Under the pieces are notes generated by a model. The model worked only from the letters and a program-made list of their open reading frames with translations. It did not search any database and was not told the origin of the DNA. The position numbers were made by a program, and so were the translations under genes. A DNA stretch of 8,952 bases from Candidatus Hydrogenedentota bacterium (lineage in GTDB: Bacteria; Hydrogenedentota; Hydrogenedentia; Hydrogenedentiales; CAITNO01): NCBI GenBank assembly GCA_903922535.1, contig CAIXUF010001208.1, positions 1-8,952 of the forward strand, in the 5' to 3' direction. Below are positions 1 through 8,000 of this stretch, in pieces (the stretch's first letter is position 1; every line of letters begins with the position of its first letter).

Positions 1-134
1 ACCAAATCGCTGACGTGCGAAACATTTGTCAGAACGGCCCCGCAGGTGTCGTGGGCCTGCGCTCCCGCTTCCGCATAGGGCTCGCCGCAATCCAGCGTTA
101 CGGCATCCACCGGGTCAATCACCGGCGCCGTGGT
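1..134 (-). other. DUF5011-like domain, copy c (cut by left window edge)
   Basis: The frame continues TTAPVIDPVDAVTLDCGEPY, then AEAGAQAHDTCGAVLTNVSH, and runs off the left edge without a stop. The opening TAPVI and Y.EAGA.A.D.C mark the first half of a DUF5011-like fold. The two cysteines here may pair, as is seen in some HYR-like folds (inference). Any cell-surface sorting or secretion tail must lie beyond the window. Confidence 0.65.
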
Positions 135-3100
135 GTCCACCACCCTCACCGTGCGTGTGGCGGTGCCGGTCTGCGAAATGCCGCTGGTGTTGCCCGAGTC
201 GGTGTAGTGATAGGTCACCTCGTAGCTGCCCGCAATCTCCGTGTTCAAGGCGGTGGTGTCGATGGCCCAATGGCCGCCCGTCAGGACGTTCGGCCAGGAC
301 ATGGGACCGCCGTCTTCGGTGTCGGTCACGGAGGCGCCCAGTTCGCTGTACGCCGCGCAGCGTTCGATCACCTGCGGGTTCGTGCCCGCCGCAAGGGTGA
401 TTACGGGAGCCATGTTCCCGCTTGTCCGGAGTGTTGTTCCGGGCCCGGCGACGGTCTCCACGCCCGCGCCGTTGCGCGCGGTCACGGTGAACGTGTACTC
501 CGTCCCCTGCGCAAGACCGGTCACGGTCTTGGCACCCCAGGCCGCCGCGGTCTTGTAGACCGCCGCCGCACCCAGTGTGCCGTCCGCCTGCACCCACTGG
601 TCCACGGGCATGCAGTGAATGGCGTATGCCGTCCCTGACGGATTACCGTCGCCCGCGCCAACCGCCACTTTAAGCGTCGAAATGGCCGGGGTGTTCACCA
701 CGGGCGCCATGGGCGTTGCCGCCAGCGTCCACGCCGCGTAATTCGCCGTCATCGCGCTGTCGCCGATCAGATTGGTCGCCGCCACCTGGAAGGCATATCG
801 CGTGTTCGCAAGCAGGCCGCTGTGCTGCCAGGACGTTGTGTCCGCCGCCGTCGTGGTTTGCAGCGTCACCGGCGGACCGGCGCCGGGGTCGTCATAAATC
901 TTGAAGCCCGTCTCGTCGCCCGAATGATCCTGCCAGGTCCACGTGATGGTATCGACGCCAATGCTCGTCGCGCCGGGATTTGTCGGCGCGGCAGGCGGGG
1001 ACGGAAGATTAAACTGGGCATAGTGTGCCCGATCACTTCCACCAATTGTCGAGAAAAAGCCCCCGGCGCACAACGTCGCATCCGACACCGCAAGGGCTCT
1101 GACAGAGCCGTTCGCACTGGGGGCCCAGGTGGTTGCATGGCCCGTCGTGGTGTCAATAGCGGCGATGTGGTTGCGTGACTGTGGGCCAATAAGAGTGAAG
1201 TCGCCGCCGACGTAGACCGTCGCCCCGGAGACCGCAAGGGCACGGACCATGTTGCCCGCGTTGGGGTTCCATTCCGTGGCCAGGCCCGTCGTGGCGTCAA
1301 TAGCGGCTACATAGTTGCGCGCATGCCCGCCGATATTCGTGAACGCTCCGCCCGCATAGACCGTCGTCCCGGAGACCACAAGCGCATTGACAGCACCGTA
1401 TGCGTGGGGGTCCCAAGCAGTGGCATCGCCGGTCACGGCGTCCAGCGCGGCGATATTGTATCGCGACTGCCCGCCGATGGTCGTAAACTGTCCGCCCGCA
1501 TACACGGTCGCTTCAGAGACCGCAAGCGCATAGACGGAATCGGCGAGATATACATTGCTCGCATTGGACGTCCAGGCGGTAGCCTGACCCGTCGTGGCGT
1601 CCAGTGCGGCAATATTGGTGCGCGCCTGCCCGCCGATTAGCACGAACCTTCCGGCCGCATACACCGTCTCACCAGAGATCGCGAAAGCAAGAACAGCACA
1701 GTCTCTATCCCCATTGCTCGCGTCGGGGTTCCAGGCGGTGTTGGCCATGCCCGTCGCGGCATCCAGCGCGGCGACATGGTGGCGCGTCTCTCCGCCGATG
1801 CGTGTGAAATACCCGCCCGCGTACACCGTCGTCCCGGAGACCGCAAGCGCATAGACACTGCCACTGGCGTTGGGGTCCCAGGCAGTGGGAACGCCTGACA
1901 CGTCCAGCGCGGCCAGATGGTTGCGCGTCTGCCCGCCGAGGCTTGTGAACTGCCCGCCCGCATACACCGTCGTCCCGGAGACCGCAAGGTCAAAGACACC
2001 GCCACCAGCGTTGGGGTTCCATGGGGTTGCATGTCCGGTCACCGTGTCCAGCGCGGCGATGTTATGGCGCGTCTCTCCGCCGATGCGTGTGAAATACCCG
2101 CCCGCATACACCGTCGCCCCGGAGACCGCAAGAGCACCAACGCTGTCGGAGCCTCCTGCGTCGCTCCCGTAGGGGTCCCAAGTGGTGGCGCTTCCGCTCT
2201 CCGCGTCCAGCGCGGCGATGTTATGGCGCGTCTCTCCGCCGATGTGCGTGAAGCGGCCGCCCGCATACACCGTCGTCCCGGAGACCGCAAGAGCAAAAAC
2301 ATTATTGTCCGCATTGGGGTCCCATGCGGTGACCTCGCCCGTGGTGGTATCCATCGCGGCAATCCGTTTGCGCGTTTGCCCGTCAACAGTCGTGAACCCT
2401 CCGCCCGCATAGATCGTCGATCCAGAGACCACAAGGACATGGACAAAATCGTTCGCGTGGGGGTCCCAGGCGGTGGCATCGCCCGTGGAGATGTCCAGCG
2501 CGGCGATATTGTGGCGCTCTTGCCTGCCTATTCTCCAGAAAGACCCGCCCGCGTAGACCGTCGACCCGGAGACCGCAAGCGCAATAACATCAAAGTCGTC
2601 TTGAGTCCCTCTACTCGGGTCGGGGTTCCAGTCGGTCGCATTGCCGGACACGACGTCTAGCGCGGCAATGTTTCTGCGCATCTTCCCGCCAATGCACGTG
2701 AAGCGACCGCCCACGTAGACCGTCGACCCGGAGACCGCAAGGGCATAGACACCGCCGCCGCTTGCGTCGGGATGCCATGCGGCATCCACGGAACCGTCGG
2801 ACAGGATATGGGCGATACACTGTCGCGCCACGTTACCCACTTGCGAGAACCAGCCGCCGATATACCGGCCCCCCGCGCCGTCCGGGATGGTCACATAAAC
2901 ATCGCCGTTGACCTTGGGGTAGACGGCGACGGGTTGCCCCGTCGCGGTATCGAGCGGCACGGCGGACCCGGTGTTGGGCCCCACATAGTCGAAATCCCCG
3001 CCGATATAGGTGACACCCTCCGAATGGACGATTGCATTGACGGAGCCGTTGGTCACCCATGCGTCGGGATTGGGCTGCGAGGAGGTGTCGGGAACGCCCG

Positions 3101-4088
3101 TCACGGTCACGCTCACCGTGCCTGTCACCGTCTTGTAATTGGCAGCGTCATTCGGCGTGAAGATCACGACGGCGCTGTATGTGCCCGCGTTGGGGGTGGT
3201 TTCGGGTGTGGTGAACGCGAAACTGCCGGGCACCGAGGCCGTGCCGCCGGTCAGCGTCGAGGCGCTCAGCAACTGGCCGCAGGTGATGGCCGAGGCCGTC
3301 GGCCATGCCGTAACGGTCGGGGCCTTTTTGTTGATCGTGCCGGAACCCGTGGCCAGTGTCGGCAGGGTATAGTTGGCCGGCAGCGTGCCGGGACCAGGGA
3401 CGAAATCGCCCGAGGCCAACGTAACGGTGACGTTCCAAGTGCCGACGGCGGCGCTGTCGTACACACCCGAGGTCTTGGTAACCCTGACAGATTCCGTCCC
3501 CACCAAGTTGGCCACGCTGTAGTTGGCCGGGGTTAGTATGGCGTTCCTGTTGCCGTCGAAATCCTTGGTCGGGTTTTGGACGACCGTGACGTCAAGCGTC
3601 TTAGGCGTGATGGCAAAGGTCACCGGCGTGGCGGCAAGCGAAACCATGTAGTTGGCGTTGTTCTCCGATGTCACCGTTCCAAGGCTGATGGTGTAGGTCC
3701 CGACATTAGTACCCGCCGCGCGCCCGAGCGAACCGCTCAGCCCGATGTCGCCGTTCCCCAGCCCTGAAGTCGTGTACGTAAGTACCGGATCGGTAACCGT
3801 GCCATAAACCTTGCTCTTGCCGCCGTCCGGAGTCACGGTCACCGCCTTCGGCGTGATCGAGAACAGCACCGGCGTGGTGGCAAGCGACACCGTGTAGTTG
3901 GTGTTGTTCTCCGATGTCACCGTCCCGAGGCTGATGGCGTAGGTCCCTACGATCTCGCCCGACGCGCGCCCAAGCGAACCGCTCAGCGCCGTGTCGCCGT
4001 TCGCCAGTCCTGAAGTCCTGTAAGTGAGCGCCGGATCGGCAACGGTGCCGTAGACCTTGCTCTGGCCGGCGTCCGGCGTCACTGTCAC
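1..4088 (-). CDS. Same giant protein, in-frame continuation after the amber stop (MBG / YDG / beta-propeller / FnIII / DUF5011; 3' end outside window)
   Basis: Translating minus-strand triplets from 4088 to 3 gives 1,362 codons with no stop, in the same frame as the upstream part. It begins mid-array with VTVTPDAGQSKVYG, which is the body of an MBG domain and not a protein N terminus. Then follow a second MBG domain, a YDG-like domain, an Ig-like domain, 14 propeller-type repeats, two fibronectin III-like domains and DUF5011-like domains running off the left edge. Gene callers may start an ORF at GTG 4086-4088 or 4080-4082; the first in-frame ATG is at 3645-3647, inside an MBG domain. I see no Shine-Dalgarno-like motif with sensible spacing before any of these. 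I therefore read it as the C-terminal part of the upstream protein, either cut off by a nonsense mutation or joined by read-through or sequence correction. Separate translation by reinitiation is less likely. Confidence 0.85.
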   Translation of the reverse strand, partial: MTVTPDAGQSKVYGTVADPALTYRTSGLANGDTALSGSLGRASGEIVGTYAISLGTVTSENNTNYTVSLATTPVLFSITPKAVTVTPDGGKSKVYGTVTDPVLTYTTSGLGNGDIGLSGSLGRAAGTNVGTYTISLGTVTSENNANYMVSLAATPVTFAITPKTLDVTVVQNPTKDFDGNRNAILTPANYSVANLVGTESVRVTKTSGVYDSAAVGTWNVTVTLASGDFVPGPGTLPANYTLPTLATGSGTINKKAPTVTAWPTASAITCGQLLSASTLTGGTASVPGSFAFTTPETTPNAGTYSAVVIFTPNDAANYKTVTGTVSVTVTGVPDTSSQPNPDAWVTNGSVNAIVHSEGVTYIGGDFDYVGPNTGSAVPLDTATGQPVAVYPKVNGDVYVTIPDGAGGRYIGGWFSQVGNVARQCIAHILSDGSVDAAWHPDASGGGVYALAVSGSTVYVGGRFTCIGGKMRRNIAALDVVSGNATDWNPDPSRGTQDDFDVIALAVSGSTVYAGGSFWRIGRQERHNIAALDISTGDATAWDPHANDFVHVLVVSGSTIYAGGGFTTVDGQTRKRIAAMDTTTGEVTAWDPNADNNVFALAVSGTTVYAGGRFTHIGGETRHNIAALDAESGSATTWDPYGSDAGGSDSVGALAVSGATVYAGGYFTRIGGETRHNIAALDTVTGHATPWNPNAGGGVFDLAVSGTTVYAGGQFTSLGGQTRNHLAALDVSGVPTAWDPNASGSVYALAVSGTTVYAGGYFTRIGGETRHHVAALDAATGMANTAWNPDASNGDRDCAVLAFAISGETVYAAGRFVLIGGQARTNIAALDATTGQATAWTSNASNVYLADSVYALAVSEATVYAGGQFTTIGGQSRYNIAALDAVTGDATAWDPHAYGAVNALVVSGTTVYAGGAFTNIGGHARNYVAAIDATTGLATEWNPNAGNMVRALAVSGATVYVGGDFTLIGPQSRNHIAAIDTTTGHATTWAPSANGSVRALAVSDATLCAGGFFSTIGGSDRAHYAQFNLPSPPAAPTNPGATSIGVDTITWTWQDHSGDETGFKIYDDPGAGPPVTLQTTTAADTTSWQHSGLLANTRYAFQVAATNLIGDSAMTANYAAWTLAATPMAPVVNTPAISTLKVAVGAGDGNPSGTAYAIHCMPVDQWVQADGTLGAAAVYKTAAAWGAKTVTGLAQGTEYTFTVTARNGAGVETVAGPGTTLRTSGNMAPVITLAAGTNPQVIERCAAYSELGASVTDTEDGGPMSWPNVLTGGHWAIDTTALNTEIAGSYEVTYHYTDSGNTSGISQTGTATRTVRVVDTTAPVIDPVDAVTLDCGEPYAEAGAQAHDTCGAVLTNVSHVSDL
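135..416 (-). other. DUF5011-like (bacterial Ig-like) domain, copy b
   Basis: The segment reads MAPVITLAAGTNPQVIERCA, then YSELGASVTDTEDG, later EIAGSYEVTYHYTDSGNTSG and TRTVRVVD. This is the same plan as copy a (PVI...ELGA...D...Y.VTY...D..GN). It follows the FnIII-like pair directly and is followed without a linker by copy c. Confidence 0.75.
417..1004 (-). repeat. Two fibronectin type III-like domains
   Basis: The first (1004-720) has PPAAPTNPGATSIGVDTITW, then TWQDHSGDETGFKIYDDPG and LLANTRYAFQVAATN. The conserved W, the ETGF.IY strand and the L..NT.Y.F.V.A.N strand are the standard FnIII signature. The second (719-417) is weaker: TPAISTLKVAVGAGDGNPSG, TAYAIHC, then VTGLAQGTEYTFTVTARNGAG, which again ends in the L..GT.Y.FTV.A.N motif. 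Such domains are common spacers in extracellular bacterial proteins. Confidence 0.75.
1005..3077 (-). repeat. Beta-propeller-type repeat array, 14 units (Delta-60 / PQQ-like)
   Basis: Fourteen units follow the pattern (V)xALAVSGxTVYAGGxFTxIGGxxRxxIAALDxxTGxATxWDPNA. The Tyr (or equivalent) codon of TVYAGG falls at 3006, 2862, 2715, 2553, 2409, 2265, 2106, 1962, 1821, 1659, 1500, 1356, 1212 and 1068, so steps are 141-147 or 159-162 bases (47-54 residues). The first two units are divergent (VTYIGGDF, GRYIGGWF) and the last has Cys in place of Tyr (TLCAGGFF). The repeats resemble Delta-60 or PQQ-like propeller blades. Fourteen could fold as two seven-bladed propellers (inference). No ligand site can be read. 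Confidence 0.8.
3099..3323 (-). other. Bacterial Ig-like domain
   Basis: The segment reads TVTAWPTASAITCGQLLSAS, TLTGGTASVPGSFAFTTP, then PNAGTYSAVVIFTPNDAANY and VSVTV. The layout WPTAS.I..GQ.L..S.L.GG.A...G.F.(F/W)..P...P.AGTY...V.F.P.D..NY is a common bacterial Ig-like module next to MBG and YDG domains. It forms the hinge to the propeller array. Confidence 0.65.
3324..3599 (-). other. YDG-like domain
   Basis: After the last MBG domain the frame reads TLDVTVVQNPTKDFDGNRNA, then NYSVANLVGTESV, VYDSAAVGTWNVTVTLAS and NYTLPTLATGSGTINKKAP. The pattern (K.(Y/F)DG near the start, GT(W/Y).VTV in the middle, NY.L....G.I..K at the end) fits the YDG family, which often follows MBG domains in bacterial surface proteins. 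Phe replaces the usual Tyr of the YDG motif. Confidence 0.65.
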
Positions 4089-5066
4089 CTACTTCGGCGT
4101 GATCGAGAACAGCACCGGCGTCGTGGCAAGTGACACCGTGTAGTTGGTGTTGTTCTCCGATGTCACCGTCCCGAGGCTGATGGCATAGGTCCCCACGATC
4201 TCGCCCGACGCGCGCCCAAGCGAACCACTCAGCGCCGTGTCGCCGTTCCCCAGCGCTGAAGTCGTGTATGTCAGCGTCGGTTCGGCCGCGCCGTAAACCT
4301 TCGTCTGGTTGCCGTCCGGTGTCACTGTCACCAACTTCGGCGTGATCGAGAACAGCACCGGCGTGGTGGCAAGCGACACCGTGTAGTTGGTGTTGTTCTC
4401 CGATGTCACCGTCCCGAGGCTGATGGCGTAGGTCCCCACGGTCTCGCCCGACACGCGCCCAAGCGAACCGCGCAGCACCGTGTCGCCGTTCCCCAGTGCT
4501 GAAGTCGTGTATGTCAGTGTCGGTTCGGCCGCGCCGTAAACCTTCGTCTGGTTGCCGTCCGGCGTCACCGTTACCGCCATCGGCGTGATCGTGAAGACCT
4601 GTGCCTCCACGAAAACACTGTAATTTGCGCCGCCGTTGCCGCCCGCCTGCAATGTGCCCAGGGTGATGGCATGGGCGCCAGCATCCCCGTTCCCGGCGTA
4701 CGACAGACCGCCGCTGAATGCGTCGCCGTTCACCAGCGTGCCTGTGGTCAGGGTGTAGGCCAGATGCGCCGGATCGGCCGCGCCGTAGACCTTGGTCTGG
4801 CCGGCGGCCGGAGTCACCGACAGTGGCCTTGCCGTGATGGTCAGGCTGCCGGCGGCAAAGGTGACGGCGTATTTCGCAGGCGCCGTCAGCGTGCCCAGCG
4901 TAATGGCGTGTGCGCCGATATTGGCATTGACACCTGCGGCGCACGCCAGATCAACGTTCAGGTTGTCACCGGATTCAAGCGCGCCGGAGGTTATTTGCCA
5001 GGTCAGCACCGGATTGGTCTCGCCGTAAACCCTGGTCTTGGTGTCTGCGGTCACGGTGATGGCTAT
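3600..5066 (-). repeat. Array of six MBG-type domains (B1-B6) containing the amber codon
   Basis: B1 5066-4824 (TKTRVYGETNP), B2 4823-4578 (GQTKVYGAADP), B3 4577-4335 and B4 4334-4092 (both NQTKVYGAAEP), B5 4091-3846 (GQSKVYGTVADP) and B6 3845-3600 (GKSKVYGTVTDP). B3 and B4 are 243 bases each; B5 and B6 are 246 bases each. B3 and B4 differ at about 16 of 243 positions by my count. All end with a TVSLATTPVLFSITPK-like strand in B3-B5. The TAG replaces the first residue of B5. Tandem MBG modules likely form a stalk-like spacer between the Kelch region and the following propeller (inference). Confidence 0.85.
4089..4091 (-). other. Lone in-frame amber (TAG) codon within the giant frame
   Basis: Plus-strand CTA reads TAG on the minus strand, directly after ITPK, the last residues of an MBG repeat. 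At the same place other copies read TTG (Leu, 4332-4334) or GCG (Ala, 4575-4577 and 3843-3845). One T-to-A change in a TTG would create it. The frame is open on both sides up to the window edges. The residue varies among repeat copies, so an amino acid inserted by suppression would probably be tolerated. Confidence 0.95.
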
Positions 5067-8000
5067 GGGGGTGAACCATTTCGCGTAGAGCGTGTGGTCG
5101 GACGCGGTGGTCACCGTCGTCTCGGCCGTCACCTGCGTGCCGGTGCCGCCAGCGCCCGTCCACCACCCGCCGAAGGTGCTGCCCGCAAGCGTGGGTAAAG
5201 GAAGTGTGCCATAGGTCGCGCCGCAGGTCACGGTCGCGCTGGCGGGCGACACAGTGCCCTCCTGTGCGTCAAAGGTGACGGTATGGGTGCAGGTACTCGG
5301 CGTGAAGCGCGCCACGAGGGTTCTGTCGCCTGCCGCCGTGAAGGTGTAGGACGCGCTGGTGGATACCGGGATTCCGTTCTCGGTCCAGTTGACAAAGTCG
5401 TACCCGTCATTCGCTGTTGCTGTCACGGTCACAGGCGTGCCAGAGATACGGCAGGCGTCGCCGGTGACTGACCCGCCCGCCGCCGGGTTCGCGGACACCG
5501 AAATCTTTGGCACGGCAACCATACTGCCGCGCCACAGATCTCCCGCACTAAAGACAAGGTGGGGAGCAGGGCTGCAATCAATGGCTGCACCGCCGAAAAT
5601 CCACAGATTGCCCAATCCATCGTTCCACGAGCATGAGTAAACGCGAGCGCCGGGCTTGTACGTTTCCGACGTCGCCCCGGATATGGGCGGAACGCCACAG
5701 ACTCCACTCTTGCTGAACTCTGAATCACCCTTCATCCAAGTCCAGCACTCCGTTCCCGGGTCGTATACCCACAGGTCGTTATAACCCGACCAATCGTATA
5801 CGCCGCCGAAGAGCCACAGCTTTCCCGAAACGGTCCACGAGACCGCGCCCTCGCGCGCACCGGGGGTGTTGTCTGCCGCCGGAGTCATGAAAGTGCCGTA
5901 GTCTCCGGGTTGATTGCGAGTCGAGGCGCCCTTCATCCAAGTCCAGTTGCCCGTTCCCGGATCGTATTTCCATAGGTCGTTAAGATAGCCGGGAGCCCCC
6001 GCGCCATCCAAGCCGTAGCCGCCGAAGAGCCACAGATTGCCTGAACTGTCGGTCCACGAAACCGCGTGGCGGCGCACACCGGGCATGTTGTCCGCCGCAG
6101 GGGTTCCAAGCATGCCGTAGACCCCGGGTAGATCTGTCGTGTCGGACCCTTTCATGCAAGCCCAGTTCCCGGATGCCACGTCGTATTTCCACAGGTCGTT
6201 GTGAGAGCCGAAGCCGTTGCCGCCGAAAAGCCACAGATTGCCTGAGCTGTCGCTCCATGAAACCGCGCTATCGCGGGCACCGGGCGTGTTGTCCGGCGCA
6301 GGGATGCCGGGCGTGCCGTAGACCCCGGTCGTGCCGGACCCCTTCATCCAAGTCCAGTTGCCTGTGGCGGGATCATACTGCCACAGCTCGTCCTGGTTGC
6401 TGCCGCCAAAGAGCCACAGCTTGCCCGACGGGTCGGTCCAAGAGGTGGCGGATTGGCACGCGCCGGGGGTGTTGGCGGCCGCGGGCGTCCCGAGCGTGCC
6501 ATGGATTCCTTCATCGTAGCTCGTGCTCGAACCCTTCATCCAAGTCCAGTTGCCCGTTCCGGGATTGTATTTCCATAGGTCGTTGAGAGTGCCGTGAGCC
6601 CCCCCGTAATTGTAGCCGCCGAAGAGCCAAAGGCTGGAACCGCTGGTCCACGAGACCGCATAAACACGCCCCGGAGGCTGGTTGGCCGGGTCCTCGATCA
6701 TGGGTGTGCCGTAGTTCCCGGCTTCATCGCCGATGTTGGCACCCTTCATCCAGGCCCAGTTCACCGTTTCGCAGCCGTTGCCCGGCGGGGTGCCTTCCAG
6801 GACCTGCACCGTGCGCGTGACTTCGGTCGCGGTGTTGCCGTTGCCGTCGCCCACGTGGTAGGTCACCGTATAGACCCCGGGCGCCCCCGTGTTCACCGTG
6901 TCGCCGCCGACCACAACGGCGGCGGTCAGGTCGCCCGCGCAGGCGTCCATGGCCGTTGCGCCAAGTTCCGTGTAGGACGCGCCAAGCTCGACCCGGACAA
7001 AGGCGTCTCCCCGCCGTGTGATCACCGGCGGTGTCGTGTCCGCCACGATCAGCATGCCCGTGGCGCTGCCCTGATAATTGGCCTCGGCAATGGTGCCCAC
7101 AACGGCAAAGCTGCCCGCGCCGCTCGGCGGCGCCGCCGAACCGCCATAGGTGAAGCTTACATTCAGGCCTTCGGGCTGCGTTGTCGCCGTGGCCTGTTTC
7201 GCCGCGCCGTCGCAGGTCTGGGCCAGGCTGCCCAGCGTCACCGTGGCCGCCGCCTTGGTGATGGTCAGGTTCGCGCCCGTATAGGCAATGGCATAGTTGT
7301 TCCCGCTGTTGCCGTCAGCCACGTTCAAGGAGCCCCGCAGGATGGCATGGTCGCCGACGGTCTCGTTCGTTCCGCCCGTTGCGCGGAAAAGCTCCCCGGT
7401 GAAGGCATCGTTGCCCGCCAGCGTGCCTGAAGTGATCACGTAAGTCAGCGCAGGGTCGGACGTGCCGTAAACCTTGGTCTTTGCGGCAGCGGCCACCCCC
7501 AGCGGCCTTTGCGTGACCGTCAGGTTCGCGCCGACAAAGGTCATGTTGTATTTCGAGGGCGCCGTCAGTGTGTTTTGGGTAATGGCATAGGCGCCGACAA
7601 TGGAGTTTGTGTCTGCCCCGCACGCCAGATCACCGCTCAGGTTGTCGCCGGAATCAAGCGCGCCCGAGGTTATTTGCCAGGTCAGCCCCGGATTGGCGTC
7701 ACCGTAGGCCCTGGCCTTGGCATCCGCAGTCACCGTAATGGAAACGGGGGTAAACCATTTCGCATAAAGTCTCTGGTCGGCCGTGATGGTTACCGTCGTC
7801 GCGGCGGTCACCTCGGTGTCCGTGCCGCCGAGACCCGTCCACCATCCGCTGAAGATGCTGCCCGCAAGCGTGGGTATGGGAAGTGTGCCGTAGGTCGCGC
7901 CGTGGGTCACGGTCGCGCTGGTGGGTGTCACGGAGCCGCCCGAGGGGTCAAAAGTGACGGTATAGGTGCTGGTGTTCTGCGTGAAGTGCGCCACGAGGGC

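Noticed and set aside
1917..2660. Plus-strand open frame of 247 codons with repeating RIHRRPGDRK-like segments
   Set aside because: It is the antisense shadow of the propeller repeats, whose DNA periodicity makes it look repetitive. Its Arg/Pro-rich composition matches no family, and it lies inside a well-supported minus-strand frame.
2772..3536. Plus-strand open frame of 254 codons
   Set aside because: It is antisense to the first propeller units, the Ig-like domain and part of the YDG-like domain. High GC makes stops rare; there is no recognisable domain and no ribosome binding site that I can support.
4080..4088. Translation restart at the GTG codons just after the TAG
   Set aside because: The GTGs are ordinary Val codons of the MBG strand, present in every copy. 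No Shine-Dalgarno-like sequence with suitable spacing precedes them, and the result would be a protein starting in mid-domain.
3600..4581. CRISPR array or mobile-element repeat
   Set aside because: The repeat units are about 243-246 bases, contiguous, in frame and encode protein domains; there are no short repeats with unique spacers and no terminal inverted repeats or transposase.
3706..4944. Minus-strand 412-codon frame, repetitive, in another phase
   Set aside because: It is an out-of-phase reading of the tandem MBG repeats. Because units are multiples of 3 bases, any stop-free phase stays open through all copies. The in-phase translation gives real MBG domains.
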